A DNA stretch of 64,000 bases, from contig NZ_CP087997.1 of NCBI RefSeq assembly GCF_021044565.1, forward strand, positions 1,922,001-1,986,000, read 5' to 3'. The notes below the pieces were generated by a model that was given only the letters and a program-made list of their open reading frames with translations, was not told the origin of the DNA and made no database searches. The position numbers and the translations under genes are program-made. Positions 19,484 through 28,509 of the stretch are shown here, one piece after another. The stretch comes from Subtercola endophyticus (GTDB lineage: Bacteria; Actinomycetota; Actinomycetes; Actinomycetales; Microbacteriaceae). How positions within the stretch are numbered: position 1 is the first letter of the stretch; the number at the start of each line of letters is the position of its first letter.

Positions 19484-20410
19484 TCAACGACGCGCGGTCG
19501 TGTAGTGGTGGTCGTACCACTCGTAGGTTTCGCCGATGGCGTCGCCGAACGAGGTCGTCTGGCTCCAGCCGAGGCCGGTCAGTTTCGAGATGTCGTAGGA
19601 GCGGTTGCGCTGACCGTTCGGCTTGGAGGCATCCCACTCCACCTCGCCCTGGTAGCCCGAGGCGTCTTTCAGAACGTCGACGGTCTCACGAATCGACACC
19701 TCACGGCCCGAGGCGAGGTTGTAGACGCCGCTTCCGCTTTCGAGCAGCACGCGCAGCCCCTCGGCGGCGTCTTTGCTGTACAAGAAATCGCGACGGGCCG
19801 TGCCGTCACCCCACACCACCATCTGCTCTCCGTTGCGCACCGAACGGTGAAAGCGCGACACGAGCGACGGAAGCACGTGCCCCGACACCTCGTCGAAGCG
19901 ATCGTTCGGCCCGAACAGGTTCGTTGACAAAGCGAAGGCGAAGTCGGTGTCGTACTGCTCTTTATACGCGTCGAGCTGAGCCAGCATGCCGCGCTTCGCG
20001 TGCGCGTAACCCGCCTCAGACGAGTGCGGCGGGCCGGCCCAGATGTCGGCCTCAGACATCGGCAGGCTCAGTCCGTCGGAGTACATCGCGACCGAGCCCA
20101 TGGCCACGATCTTCGTGGCACCCGAGACCCGAGCGGCCTCGATGACGTTCGAGTTGATGCGGATGTTGTCGTAGTAGATCGCGCCCGGGCTTTTCAGGTT
20201 TCCCATCAGGCCGTGCACACGAGCCGCCAGATGCACGACGAACTCCGGAGCGACGGTCTGGAACAGCGCCATCGTCGCCGATTCGTCACGAAGATCGGCC
20301 TGGTCTGACGACGCCGCGTAGACCGAGTAACCATGCTCTGCGAGATTGTTTACAACCGCCGAGCCGATGACGCCGGTCGCCCCCGTGACCAGCACGTCTT
20401 TCTGTTTCAC
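19484..20410 (-). CDS. fcl: GDP-L-fucose synthase-like NAD-dependent epimerase/dehydratase
   Basis: This is a short-chain dehydrogenase of the extended type. It has the Rossmann motif GATGVIG (10-16), VHLAARVHGLMGN, the catalytic YxxxK at Tyr135/Lys139 (GYAHAKRG), the family block STNLFGPNDRFD and GDGTARRDFLYSKDAAEG. The pattern is that of WcaG/GDP-L-fucose synthase, which epimerises and reduces GDP-4-keto-6-deoxymannose. The GDP-mannose 4,6-dehydratase needed before it is not in the window. It is the first gene of the glycan operon. 308 aa. A related sugar epimerase remains possible. Confidence 0.85.
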   Translation of the reverse strand: MKQKDVLVTGATGVIGSAVVNNLAEHGYSVYAASSDQADLRDESATMALFQTVAPEFVVHLAARVHGLMGNLKSPGAIYYDNIRINSNVIEAARVSGATKIVAMGSVAMYSDGLSLPMSEADIWAGPPHSSEAGYAHAKRGMLAQLDAYKEQYDTDFAFALSTNLFGPNDRFDEVSGHVLPSLVSRFHRSVRNGEQMVVWGDGTARRDFLYSKDAAEGLRVLLESGSGVYNLASGREVSIRETVDVLKDASGYQGEVEWDASKPNGQRNRSYDISKLTGLGWSQTTSFGDAIGETYEWYDHHYTTARR

Positions 20411-20555
20411 TTCTCTGCTTTCGAATTCGTGCGAACCCCACCAATTCGCAAAGACTTACACACCCTAATTCTTAGCGTTCGATAAGCAAAACCGACTCAC
20501 TTACAGAGCATTGAATCGGCCGAGAAAGGCCGCGCCGGTTACGGGGAGGGCTTAG
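20411..20555 (-). promoter_or_regulatory. AT-rich promoter region of the surface-glycan operon
   Basis: This stretch is clearly richer in A/T than its surroundings and directly precedes fcl. On the minus strand TTGCTT (20485-20490) lies about 16 bp before TAGGGT (20463-20468), giving a plausible -35/-10 pair and a leader of ~45 nt. No operator was identified. Confidence 0.4.
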
Positions 20556-20613
20556 GTCGGAGCTGACGCGATATGTCCGCAATACGTCGACATAATGCGT
20601 CAGCTCCGACGAA
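20556..20613. repeat. Dispersed palindromic repeat, copy B
   Basis: It shares the arm GTCGGAGCTGACGCGATATGTC and the centre CGCAATACGTC with copy A. The right arm at 20589-20613 has two mismatches to the left. It lies between the ramB-like stop (20681) and the fcl promoter, both read on the minus strand. Confidence 0.8.
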
Positions 20614-20680
20614 AGTGCCGCGAGTTCTCAGCGGCGGCACGGCGAGCGCGGCGGGCCCGGAGGCAGCACGCCCGCGCGGC

Positions 20681-22129
20681 TTACGCCGACTCGGCGTGCG
20701 CCTGCAGGAACTCGTAGACCTCGCGGTCGTCAACACCGGGGAACTTGCCCGAGGGAAGGGGCGAAAGCACGTGGGCGTGCAGGCGCGCGCTCGGCCAGGC
20801 GCTCTCCGACCAGCGGTCGACGAGGTCGCTCGGCGGGCGCTTGCAGCAGGACTCGTCGGGGCAGCGCGAGAGCGAGCGCTTCTCGGTGTCGCGGCCGCGG
20901 AACCACTTCGCGTCGGCGAAGGAGGTGCCGAAGCTGATGGAGAACTCCCCCGCGGCGGTCGTTCCGGTCTGGGTAGCGCACCAGAAGGTGCCGCTCGGGG
21001 TGTCGGTGTACTGGTAGAACTCGGTCGAGCGATTTGTGCGAGTGAGCGCGATGCGCGCGGCCCAGTTGCGGCAGACGAACTGCCCTTCCACCGCGCCCGT
21101 CACGTCGTGCGGCAACGGCAGGCCGTCGTTCTCGTAGGCCTTCTGAATGGCGCCGTCGTCGGTGAGGCGAAGGAAATGCACGTCGATGCCGAGGTGCGAG
21201 GTGGCGAGGTTGGTCATCCGCAGCGCCGCGGCCTCGTGCGTGACACCGAACGCGTCGCGAAAGTCTTCGACCGACAGGTCTCGCCGGGCCTTGGCCGCCG
21301 CGAGGAACTTGACCGAGGCGGTCTGTGGCATCAGGCACGCCGCCGCGAAGTAGTTGATCTCGAGCCGCTGCCGCAAGAACTCGGCGTAGTTGCTCGGCGG
21401 CTGGTGGCCGAGCACGCGATGCGCCATCGCCTGCAGCGCCATCGACCGCAGGCCGTGACCGCCGGGAATGGATGCCGGTGGCAGGTAGATGCGCCCGCTC
21501 GCCAGGTCGGTGACCGACCGCGCCGAGTGCGGCAGATCGTTCACGTGGATCAGGCTGAAGCCGAGGTCTTCGGCCAGCAGGCTCACGGTGCGGTGGCTGA
21601 GCGCACCGCCCTGGTGCCCCACGCGGGCAAGCATCTGCTCGACGAGCTTCTCGAGGTCGGGCAGATAGTTGTCGCGCTCACGCATGGCGTCGCGCAGCTC
21701 GGTGTTGGCCCGGCGAGCTTCTTCGGGCGTCGCGATGGATTCGGTCGCGCGCCGGATGAGTTCGCGGTGCATCCCCACGAGGGCCTCGAGCGTCTCTTGA
21801 GGCAGGTTGCGGCTGGCCGGCACCCGAGGCAGTCCGAGCGAGGCGTAGAGGTCGCCGCTCTGCGCCCGGGCGAGTTCGATCTCGAGGGCGGTACGGGCAT
21901 CCGGAGCCTCGTCGCTCAGCAGCTCGGCCAGCGGCACGTTCAGCTCGCTCGACAGCGACTGCAGCAGCGAGAACTTGGGCTCGCGGCGCCCGTTCTCGAT
22001 AAGCGAAAGCTGACTGCCGACGACGCCGACACGCTCGCCCAGCTGGTCGAGCGTGAGGTCGGCATTCTTGCGGAAATGCCGGATGCGACGGCCCAGAGTG
22101 ATGAGGTCGGTCGAGGTAGACGTGGGCAT
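20681..22129 (-). CDS. RamB-like (ScfR/short-chain fatty acyl) transcriptional regulator
   Basis: This is a cytoplasmic regulator with an N-terminal XRE helix-turn-helix (residues ~10-65: LTLDQLGERVGVVGSQLSLIENGRREP). An IrrE/ImmA-like middle part carries AMAHRVLGH, a degenerate HExxH. The C-terminal domain ends in SLSRCPDESCCKRPPSD. This is the domain order of RamB, regulator of acetate/propionate metabolism in corynebacteria and mycobacteria. ATG 22129 has AGGAAG 5 nt upstream; an ORF reaching 22426 would extend across the shared promoter region and is rejected. The gene is divergent from pckG, and CGCAAA repeats lie between the two. 482 aa. Confidence 0.88.
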   Translation of the reverse strand: MPTSTSTDLITLGRRIRHFRKNADLTLDQLGERVGVVGSQLSLIENGRREPKFSLLQSLSSELNVPLAELLSDEAPDARTALEIELARAQSGDLYASLGLPRVPASRNLPQETLEALVGMHRELIRRATESIATPEEARRANTELRDAMRERDNYLPDLEKLVEQMLARVGHQGGALSHRTVSLLAEDLGFSLIHVNDLPHSARSVTDLASGRIYLPPASIPGGHGLRSMALQAMAHRVLGHQPPSNYAEFLRQRLEINYFAAACLMPQTASVKFLAAAKARRDLSVEDFRDAFGVTHEAAALRMTNLATSHLGIDVHFLRLTDDGAIQKAYENDGLPLPHDVTGAVEGQFVCRNWAARIALTRTNRSTEFYQYTDTPSGTFWCATQTGTTAAGEFSISFGTSFADAKWFRGRDTEKRSLSRCPDESCCKRPPSDLVDRWSESAWPSARLHAHVLSPLPSGKFPGVDDREVYEFLQAHAESA

Positions 22130-22183
22130 CTTTGCTTCCTGTAAAGAACGGGGAATCTTTCGGGGGAACAAAGAAGAATCTAA

Positions 22184-22215
22184 CGCAAATTGGGCGCAAA
22201 GTTGAAGAACGCAAA
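22184..22215. promoter_or_regulatory. Three CGCAAA direct repeats: candidate RamB-type operator
   Basis: CGCAAA occurs at 22184-22189, 22195-22200 and 22210-22215 in the AT-rich region between the ramB-like gene and pckG. Known RamB sites contain a GCAAA half-site, so autoregulation and control of pckG are likely. This is inferred from the motif and position. Confidence 0.5.
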
Positions 22216-22289
22216 CAAAATTCCCCGAAAAGCCACCCGCTGATGCATTGTCATTGGCTGCGTCAGCATCGACGACGAGGAGACACACC

Positions 22290-24212
22290 ATGAGCATTCT
22301 GCGCAGTGACCAGCCCGAGCCAGTCAACAACCGCGCCCCCAAGGCCAGCGCCCTTCGCCTCGTCGAGACCGGCGAGATCGCTGCCGTCGCCGGCCCCGCG
22401 AGCCCCTTTCGTATCGACGCAGGCATTGCAGCCTGGGTTTCTGACGTCGCTGCGTTGACGCAGCCCGACGAGATCGTCTGGTGCGACGGGTCGACCGCCG
22501 AGTGGGATCAGCTCACCAAGCTGATGATCTCGCAGGGCACCCTCATCCGGCTCAACCCGGAATGGCGCCCGAACAGCTTCTTGGCCCGCAGCGACCCGGC
22601 CGACGTCGCCCGTGTCGAAGACCGCACGTTCATCTGCTCGACCGAAGAGATCGACGCCGGCGTCACGAACAACTGGCGCGAGCCGAGCGCGATGAAGGAT
22701 GAACTGCTCCCCCTCTTCGCCGGCAGCATGCGCGGCCGCACCATGTATGTGGTGCCGTTCTCGATGGGCCCCGTCGGCGGCGCGCTGTCGCAGGTCGGCG
22801 TGCAGCTGACCGACTCGCCCTACGTCGTGGTGAGCATGGCGCTGATGACGCGCATCGGCACCCCCGTGCTCAACCTCATCACCGACGACACCGAGTGGGT
22901 TCCCGCGCTGCACAGCGTCGGCGCTCCGCTGGTGGATGCCGCGGGCGTGCGCAGCGACGACGTCGCCTGGCCGCACAACCCCTCTAAATACATCGCGCAC
23001 TTTCCGGAGACTCGCGAGATCTGGTCGTTCGGATCGGGCTACGGCGGAAACGCGTTGCTCGGCAAGAAGTGCTTCGCCCTGCGCATCGCGTCGGTCATGG
23101 CCCGCGACGAGGGCTGGATGGCCGAGCACATGCTGCTCATCAAGGTCACCTCACCCGAGCAGCACGTCTACCACCTCGCGGCCGCCTTCCCTTCGGCGTG
23201 CGGCAAGACCAACCTCGCCATGCTGAAGCCGACCGTTCCGGGCTGGAAGGTCGAGACCATCGGCGACGACATCGCCTGGATGCGCCCCGGCCCGAACGGC
23301 AAACTGCGCGCCATCAACCCCGAGCGCGGCTTCTTCGGCGTCGCCCCAGGTACGGGCATCGTCACCAACCAGACCGCGGTCGACACCATGTGGGGCAACA
23401 CCATCTTCACGAACGTCGCGCTGCGCGACGACGGAGACGTGTGGTGGGAGGGTCTCACCCCGAACCCGCCGGCGCACCTCATCGACTGGCAGGGCAACGA
23501 CTGGACTCCCGACTCCAAGACTCCCGCCGCGCATCCGAATGCCCGGTTCACCGTCACGGCCGACCAGTGCCCCTCGATCGCCCCGGAATGGGACGACCCC
23601 GCCGGTGTCGAGATCGACGCCATTCTGTTCGGCGGCCGCCGCCCCTCGACCGTTCCGCTCGTCGCCCAGGCGAAGAGCTGGTCGCACGGCGTGTTCGTCG
23701 GTGCCACGATGGCGTCGGAGACCACCGCCGCCGCTACCGGTGCGGTCGGCCAGCTGCGTCACGACCCGTTCGCCATGCTGCCGTTCGTCGGTTACAACAT
23801 GGCCGACTACTTTCAGCATTGGCTCGACATGGGCGAGACGCTCGGTTCCGACGCTCCCCCGATCTTTCAGGTCAACTGGTTCCGCAAGAACGACGAGGGC
23901 AAGTTCATCTGGCCCGGATTCGCCGAGAATTCGCGCGTGGTCGAGTGGATCATCCGCCGCCTCGAGGGTGAAGTCGCCGCGCGCCAGACGCCCATCGGCG
24001 GCCTGCCGCTCGCTCACGAGTTCAACATCGAGCGCACCGACGTCACCGAAGAAGAGCTGCAGACCCTGATCGGTCTCGACAAGCAGGCGTGGCTCACCGA
24101 AGCCAACGAGACCGAGCAGTACTTCGGCACGCTCGGAGACGACCGGATGCCCGCGGCTCTGTACGCCGAACTGAAGAAGTTGCGCGCGGGGCTCGCCAAG
24201 CTGCCCAACTAG
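22290..24212 (+). CDS. pckG: Phosphoenolpyruvate carboxykinase (GTP)
   Basis: This enzyme converts oxaloacetate and GTP to phosphoenolpyruvate, the entry step of gluconeogenesis. The kinase-1a P-loop is [13 protein letters not shown] (~residues 298-310), followed by [10 protein letters not shown] and a [10 protein letters not shown] block. The length (640 aa) is that of the GTP-dependent family, not the ATP type. ATG 22290 has GAGGAG 8 nt upstream; the upstream in-frame Met at 22248 is not needed. It is divergent from a RamB-like regulator, which links it to acetate/gluconeogenic growth, and a strong hairpin follows. Confidence 0.97.
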   Translation: MSILRSDQPEPVNNRAPKASALRLVETGEIAAVAGPASPFRIDAGIAAWVSDVAALTQPDEIVWCDGSTAEWDQLTKLMISQGTLIRLNPEWRPNSFLARSDPADVARVEDRTFICSTEEIDAGVTNNWREPSAMKDELLPLFAGSMRGRTMYVVPFSMGPVGGALSQVGVQLTDSPYVVVSMALMTRIGTPVLNLITDDTEWVPALHSVGAPLVDAAGVRSDDVAWPHNPSKYIAHFPETREIWSFGSGYGGNALLGKKCFALRIASVMARDEGWMAEHMLLIKVTSPEQHVYHLAAAFPSACGKTNLAMLKPTVPGWKVETIGDDIAWMRPGPNGKLRAINPERGFFGVAPGTGIVTNQTAVDTMWGNTIFTNVALRDDGDVWWEGLTPNPPAHLIDWQGNDWTPDSKTPAAHPNARFTVTADQCPSIAPEWDDPAGVEIDAILFGGRRPSTVPLVAQAKSWSHGVFVGATMASETTAAATGAVGQLRHDPFAMLPFVGYNMADYFQHWLDMGETLGSDAPPIFQVNWFRKNDEGKFIWPGFAENSRVVEWIIRRLEGEVAARQTPIGGLPLAHEFNIERTDVTEEELQTLIGLDKQAWLTEANETEQYFGTLGDDRMPAALYAELKKLRAGLAKLPN

Positions 24213-24235
24213 CGCGTCTCGCGCTGTCGCGCACG

Positions 24236-24274
24236 AAGGGCCGGTACTCGCGGGTGAGGGTGCCGGCCCTTTCT
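24236..24274 (+). terminator. Rho-independent terminator of pckG
   Basis: AAGGGCCGG (24236-24244) pairs with CCGGCCCTT (24263-24271), followed by TCT. It lies 24 bp after the pckG stop. Confidence 0.75.
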
Positions 24275-24313
24275 GCTGCCCGGGCTCCGCCTGGCGAGGC
24301 GCTCGCGGTCCCG

Positions 24314-24356
24314 TAGAATGGGTGCAACGACAATCAGGCACCTTCGACTCGGTGCC
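24314..24356 (+). promoter_or_regulatory. Promoter and leader hairpin of valS
   Basis: A -10 box TAGAAT lies at 24314-24319. The ~55-nt leader starts with a hairpin (GGCACC 24337-24342 with GGTGCC 24351-24356). No T-box motif is present, unlike at ileS. No clear -35. Confidence 0.45.
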
Positions 24357-24380
24357 GCCCATATGCCTGGAGGCTCCACC

Positions 24381-27029
24381 ATGACCGCGAACATTCCTGA
24401 CAAACCCGCGCTGGAGGGCCTCGAGAGCAAGTGGGATGCGCTGTGGAGCGAACGCGGAACGTACCGATTCGACCGTGAAATGGCTCGGCGCGAGAACATC
24501 TACTCGATCGATACACCTCCGCCCACGGCATCCGGTTCTCTGCACATCGGGCACGTGTTCTCGTACACGCACACCGACCTGCACGCGCGCTTTCAGCGCA
24601 TGCGCGGCAAGAGCGTGTTCTACCCGATGGGCTGGGACGACAATGGTCTGCCCACCGAACGCCGGGTGCAGAACTACTACGGCGTGCGCTGCGACCCGAC
24701 CCTGCCCTACGAGGCAGACTTCGAGCCGCCGTTCGAGGGCGGCGACAACAAGAGCTCGAAGGCTGCCGACCAGAAGCCGATCAGCCGACGCAACTTCATC
24801 GAGCTCTGTGAGCGCCTGACCGTCGAAGACGAGAAGCAGTTCGAGGCGCTCTGGCACACGCTCGGGCTCTCCGTCGACTGGAGCCAGACCTACCGCACCA
24901 TCGCCGACTCCTCGATGCGGGCCAGCCAGCTCGCCTTCGTGCGCAACGTGGCGCGCGGCGAGGCCTATCAGGCGCAGGCGCCCACGCTGTGGGATGTCAC
25001 GTTCCGCACCGCCGTCGCGCAGGCCGAGCTCGAAGACAAAGAGCAGCCCGGCGCGTACCACCGGCTCGCGTTCCACCGGCACGGGTTCGGCGCGAGCGAC
25101 GACGCCGCAGCCAACGCGGACATCTACATCGAGACCACCCGGCCCGAGCTGCTCGCGGCCTGCGTGGCGCTGGTCGCGCATCCCGACGACGAGCGCTACC
25201 AGCCGCTGTTCGGCACCACCGTGACCACTCCCCTGTTCGGCGTCGAGGTTCCCGTGGTGGCCCACCACCTCGCGCAGGCAGACAAGGGATCGGGTATTGC
25301 CATGATCTGCACGTTCGGCGACCTCACCGACGTGATCTGGTGGCGTGACCTCGACCTGCCGAACCGCGCGATCATCGGCTTCGACGGCCGCATTCTCGCT
25401 GAAGCGCCCGACGTCATCACGACCGAAACCGGCATCAACGCCTACTCGGCCATCGCGGGCAAGACCGTGTTCAGCGCCAAGCAGGCCATCGTGGAGCTGC
25501 TGCGCGACTCGGGCGAGCTGATCGGCGAGCCGAAGCCCATCATGCACCCCGTGAAGTTCTTCGAAAAGGGCGACCGCCCGCTCGAGATCGTATCGACGCG
25601 GCAGTGGTACATCAGAAACGGCGCCCGCGACGAAGAACTGCGCACGCGTCTGCTCGAGATGGCGACCGAGGTCGACTGGCACCCCTCGTTCATGAAGGTG
25701 CGTTACGACAACTGGGTCAACGGCCTCACCGGCGACTGGCTCATCTCGCGGCAGCGCTTCTTCGGGGTGCCGATTCCGGTCTGGTACCCGCTCGACGGTG
25801 ACGGCAACCCGCTCTTCGATCAGCCCATCGTGGCCTCCGAGGCGTCGCTGCCGGTCGATCCGTCGACGGATGCCGCACCCGGCTTCGACGAATTACACCG
25901 TGGCACGCCGAACGGCTTCATCGGCGAGCTCGACGTGATGGATACCTGGGCGACCTCCTCGCTCACCCCTCAGCTCGCCGGTGGATGGGAGCGCGACCCC
26001 GAACTCTGGCAGCTCGTCGCACCCTTCGACCTCCGCCCGCAGGGCCAAGACATCATTCGCACCTGGCTGTTCTCCACCATGCTGCGCTCAGCCCTCGAAG
26101 ACGGCCGCACGCCCTGGAAGCACGCTGCGATCTCCGGCTTCATCGTCGACCCCGACCGCAAGAAGATGTCGAAGTCGAAGGGCAATGTCGTCACGCCTTC
26201 CGACGTGCTCGAGTCGCACGGCTCCGACGCTGCGCGCTACTGGGCCGCCTCCTCGCGCCTCGGCACCGATGCCGCGTTCGACCCGCAGAACCCCACTCAG
26301 ATCAAGATCGGGCGCCGACTCGCCATCAAGGTGCTGAACGCGGCGAAGTTCGTGTACTCGTTCTCGCTGCCAGAAGGGTCGCACGCGGTCACGCACCCGC
26401 TCGACCTCAGCATGCTGACGGCGCTCGACCAAGTCATCGTCGACGCGACGGCCGCCTTCGAAGCTTACGATCACGCCCGTGCCCTCGAGGTCACCGAGAG
26501 CTTCTTCTGGACGTTCTGCGACGACTACCTCGAACTCGTCAAAGAGCGCGCCTACAGCGACTCCTCCGACCCGGCCGCCAAGGCCTCGGCTGTACTTGCC
26601 TTGCAGGCGGCAGTGGATGTTCTGCTGCGCCTGCTCGCCCCGTTCATCCCGTTCGCTACCGAAGAAGTGTGGTCGTGGACGCACGGCGAGGGGTCGATTC
26701 ACACGTCCGTCTGGCCCACGGGCGCGGGCACGGGTGACGGTGCGGCGTTCAGCCCCGAACTCGCGCCTGCGCTGCCGGCTCACGCCGGGCTGCTCGGGCT
26801 TGCCGGGCAGGCGCTGGTGAGCATCCGGCGGGCGAAGACCGACGCGAAGGTGTCGCAGAAGGCACTGGTTTCTTCAGCGACCATCGCCGGGCCTGCCGAA
26901 ACGATTGCAGAACTCGAGCTGGCGGCCGCAGACTTGCGTGAAGTCGGCAAGATCGCGCAATTGTACTTCGTTACGGGCGACGATCTCGAGGTGCGCGAGA
27001 TCGTGCTCGAGAACGGTAGTGTCGAGTAA
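24381..27029 (+). CDS. valS: Valyl-tRNA synthetase
   Basis: This class I synthetase charges tRNA-Val. HIGH is at residues 55-58 (ASGSLHIGHVFS), KMSKS near 594 (RKKMSKSKGN), and the editing domain lies between (IYIETTRPELLAACVALVAHPDD). The ATG at 24381 has TGGAGG 9 nt upstream; an earlier in-frame start at 24318 overlaps the promoter. At 882 aa it ends soon after the anticodon-binding region and lacks a long C-terminal coiled-coil arm. An 8-bp hairpin follows the gene. Confidence 0.97.
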   Translation: MTANIPDKPALEGLESKWDALWSERGTYRFDREMARRENIYSIDTPPPTASGSLHIGHVFSYTHTDLHARFQRMRGKSVFYPMGWDDNGLPTERRVQNYYGVRCDPTLPYEADFEPPFEGGDNKSSKAADQKPISRRNFIELCERLTVEDEKQFEALWHTLGLSVDWSQTYRTIADSSMRASQLAFVRNVARGEAYQAQAPTLWDVTFRTAVAQAELEDKEQPGAYHRLAFHRHGFGASDDAAANADIYIETTRPELLAACVALVAHPDDERYQPLFGTTVTTPLFGVEVPVVAHHLAQADKGSGIAMICTFGDLTDVIWWRDLDLPNRAIIGFDGRILAEAPDVITTETGINAYSAIAGKTVFSAKQAIVELLRDSGELIGEPKPIMHPVKFFEKGDRPLEIVSTRQWYIRNGARDEELRTRLLEMATEVDWHPSFMKVRYDNWVNGLTGDWLISRQRFFGVPIPVWYPLDGDGNPLFDQPIVASEASLPVDPSTDAAPGFDELHRGTPNGFIGELDVMDTWATSSLTPQLAGGWERDPELWQLVAPFDLRPQGQDIIRTWLFSTMLRSALEDGRTPWKHAAISGFIVDPDRKKMSKSKGNVVTPSDVLESHGSDAARYWAASSRLGTDAAFDPQNPTQIKIGRRLAIKVLNAAKFVYSFSLPEGSHAVTHPLDLSMLTALDQVIVDATAAFEAYDHARALEVTESFFWTFCDDYLELVKERAYSDSSDPAAKASAVLALQAAVDVLLRLLAPFIPFATEEVWSWTHGEGSIHTSVWPTGAGTGDGAAFSPELAPALPAHAGLLGLAGQALVSIRRAKTDAKVSQKALVSSATIAGPAETIAELELAAADLREVGKIAQLYFVTGDDLEVREIVLENGSVE

Positions 27030-27070
27030 AGCTCCGCCCCTCACTTCACGGTTCCGCCCGCAACACAGCA

Positions 27071-27092
27071 GCCGTGGCCTCGCAGCCACGGC
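27071..27092 (+). terminator. Hairpin after valS
   Basis: GCCGTGGC (27071-27078) pairs with GCCACGGC (27085-27092) with a 6-nt loop, in the 84-bp gap between valS and the GNAT gene. There is no U tract, so termination would be inefficient or factor-dependent. Confidence 0.4.
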
Positions 27093-27113
27093 ACACATGG
27101 AAGGCACACAACA

Positions 27114-27557
27114 ATGGCGTTGACGATCAGACCGATCACTGACCACGACTTTTTTCCGTGGTACGACCTCTACGTGGCATACGGCAAGTTCTACGAGACG
27201 GAGCTCGAAGGCGACCGCGCGGTTCTCGTGTGGAGCTGGCTCATCGACCCCGCCCACGAGACCGAAGCTCTTGTGGCCGAAGACGATGGCAAGCTCGTGG
27301 GGGTTCTGCATTTTCGCGAGTTCGCCCGGCCGCTGGCCGGTGAGCGCGGGCTGTACATCGACGACCTGTTCGTCAACCCGGATGCCCGGAACTCGGGTGT
27401 CGGCGCCGCGCTGATCACCGAGGCGAAGAAGATCGCCGCGTCGCGGGGCCTCGGCATTGTGCGCTGGATCACCGACGACAGCAACGAGACCGCCCAGCGG
27501 CTCTACGACAAGCTGGCCAGTCGTACGTCGTGGGTCACGTACGACTTGGTGGTGTAG
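27114..27557 (+). CDS. GNAT family N-acetyltransferase
   Basis: A single acetyl-CoA-dependent GNAT domain: RPITDHDFFPWYDLY at the start, GLYIDDLFVNPDARNSGVGAALI as strand beta4 with the acetyl-CoA loop (motif A), and a C-terminal NETAQRLYDKL. 147 aa. GGAAGG lies 10 nt before the ATG. The substrate (small molecule or protein) cannot be told. It may be co-transcribed with the small gene 37 bp downstream. Confidence 0.85.
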   Translation: MALTIRPITDHDFFPWYDLYVAYGKFYETELEGDRAVLVWSWLIDPAHETEALVAEDDGKLVGVLHFREFARPLAGERGLYIDDLFVNPDARNSGVGAALITEAKKIAASRGLGIVRWITDDSNETAQRLYDKLASRTSWVTYDLVV

Positions 27558-27594
27558 CCGTTTTTCGTTTTGACGACGTTTTTGGAGTGAGTAG

Positions 27595-27846
27595 ATGATC
27601 TCGGTCGGAACCCGCTGGTCGAGCGGCGACGAGCCACCCTCGCGGCTGCCGCAGGTCGTCATCGACGCCGTTCTCGACGTCGAAGGCGAACTCGCCGAGC
27701 AGAACGTCGACACCTCGATGTGGTATTGGACCCTCACGTGGCTCGAGGGCCGCCCCGTGGTCGAGTTCGACGACGGCACCCGCATCGACTACAACCCCGA
27801 CACCGACGAGGCTACCGTCTCGCAGTCGGAGGAGTTCGGCGACTGA
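27595..27846 (+). CDS. Small acidic protein of unknown function
   Basis: 83 aa, acidic, with no membrane segment. It contains two Trp-rich strands (DTSMWYWTLTWLEGRPVVEFDDGTRIDYNP), suggesting a small beta-sheet domain. GGAGTGAG precedes the ATG. No function recognised. Codon use and position suggest a genuine gene. Confidence 0.65.
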   Translation: MISVGTRWSSGDEPPSRLPQVVIDAVLDVEGELAEQNVDTSMWYWTLTWLEGRPVVEFDDGTRIDYNPDTDEATVSQSEEFGD

Positions 27847-27904
27847 CCCGTCGCGCTCGACGAGCTTTATTGACTATTGCTCGGATTTCGAGCACTATGG
27901 GCAG

Positions 27905-28509
27905 ATGCTTGCTCACCCCGATGCCGTCGCCGCTCCTCCGCGCGCTGCAGCGGCCCCGCGGCTCTCGCGGCGGGAGCGTGGTTCGGCTCAGCTCGCCGGC
28001 GGAATCGGCTTCGCTCTGGTCGCTATTGGAATGAACCTCGCGACGCTGATCTTCGCCTTCATGGGTGCCGGTCTTCTCGCGGCAGCCTTTGCCGACGACT
28101 ACCTCGACGGCAGCGGACACATCACCCAGACGGCATTCAGCGCCATCGTCGACGCGTACGGCGCTCCGGTCGGAGCCACAGCGGCCGGCGCAGTGCTTCT
28201 GGTCGCCGCAGGTCTGGTGACGAGCATGCTGATTCTTCGGGCGGGTGGGCACGTTCGCCGCCGAGCGATCACCGGGGCTGGAACCGGAATCTCGTGCATC
28301 CCGAACATCGTCGCCGCGCTTATCGCCTATTTCGGCGGGTGGGTCATTGCGGGGTCATTTCACCGGGCGCTCCGGTGGGATTCGAACACGACCTCGAGGC
28401 CATAACGATCGCGCTCGTACTCGACGCCTTTTTCGGTGCTGTGATCGGGGCGCTGGTCTGGTGGTGGATGGCGCACGTTTTTCGAGCGAGAGTCGGAGTC
28501 ACTGCATGA
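27905..28509 (+). pseudogene. Frameshifted four-helix membrane protein (paralogue of the next gene)
   Basis: The reading frame from ATG 27905 encodes hydrophobic helices (LAGGIGFALVAIGMNLATLIF, VGATAAGAVLLVAAGLV, AALIAYFGGWVIAG) but runs to a stop at 28405. The family C-terminus (ITIALVLDAFFGAVIGALVWWWMAHVFRARVG) continues in the frame one base earlier and ends at 28509, overlapping the next start as ATGA. Adding one G to GGGG at 28351-28354 restores a single frame. The downstream paralogue ends in AGYAFLWMAHVFRAKG, which supports the join. Causes could be a real -1 mutation, programmed slippage or a sequencing error. Confidence 0.75.

Noticed and set aside
20681..22426. RamB-like protein starting at 22426
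   Set aside because: The extra 99 residues would cover the CGCAAA repeats and the pckG start; ATG 22129 has a good ribosome binding site.
23151..25682. 843-codon minus-strand frame across pckG and valS
   Set aside because: It spans two well-supported genes and the pckG terminator; composition is that of an antisense shadow.
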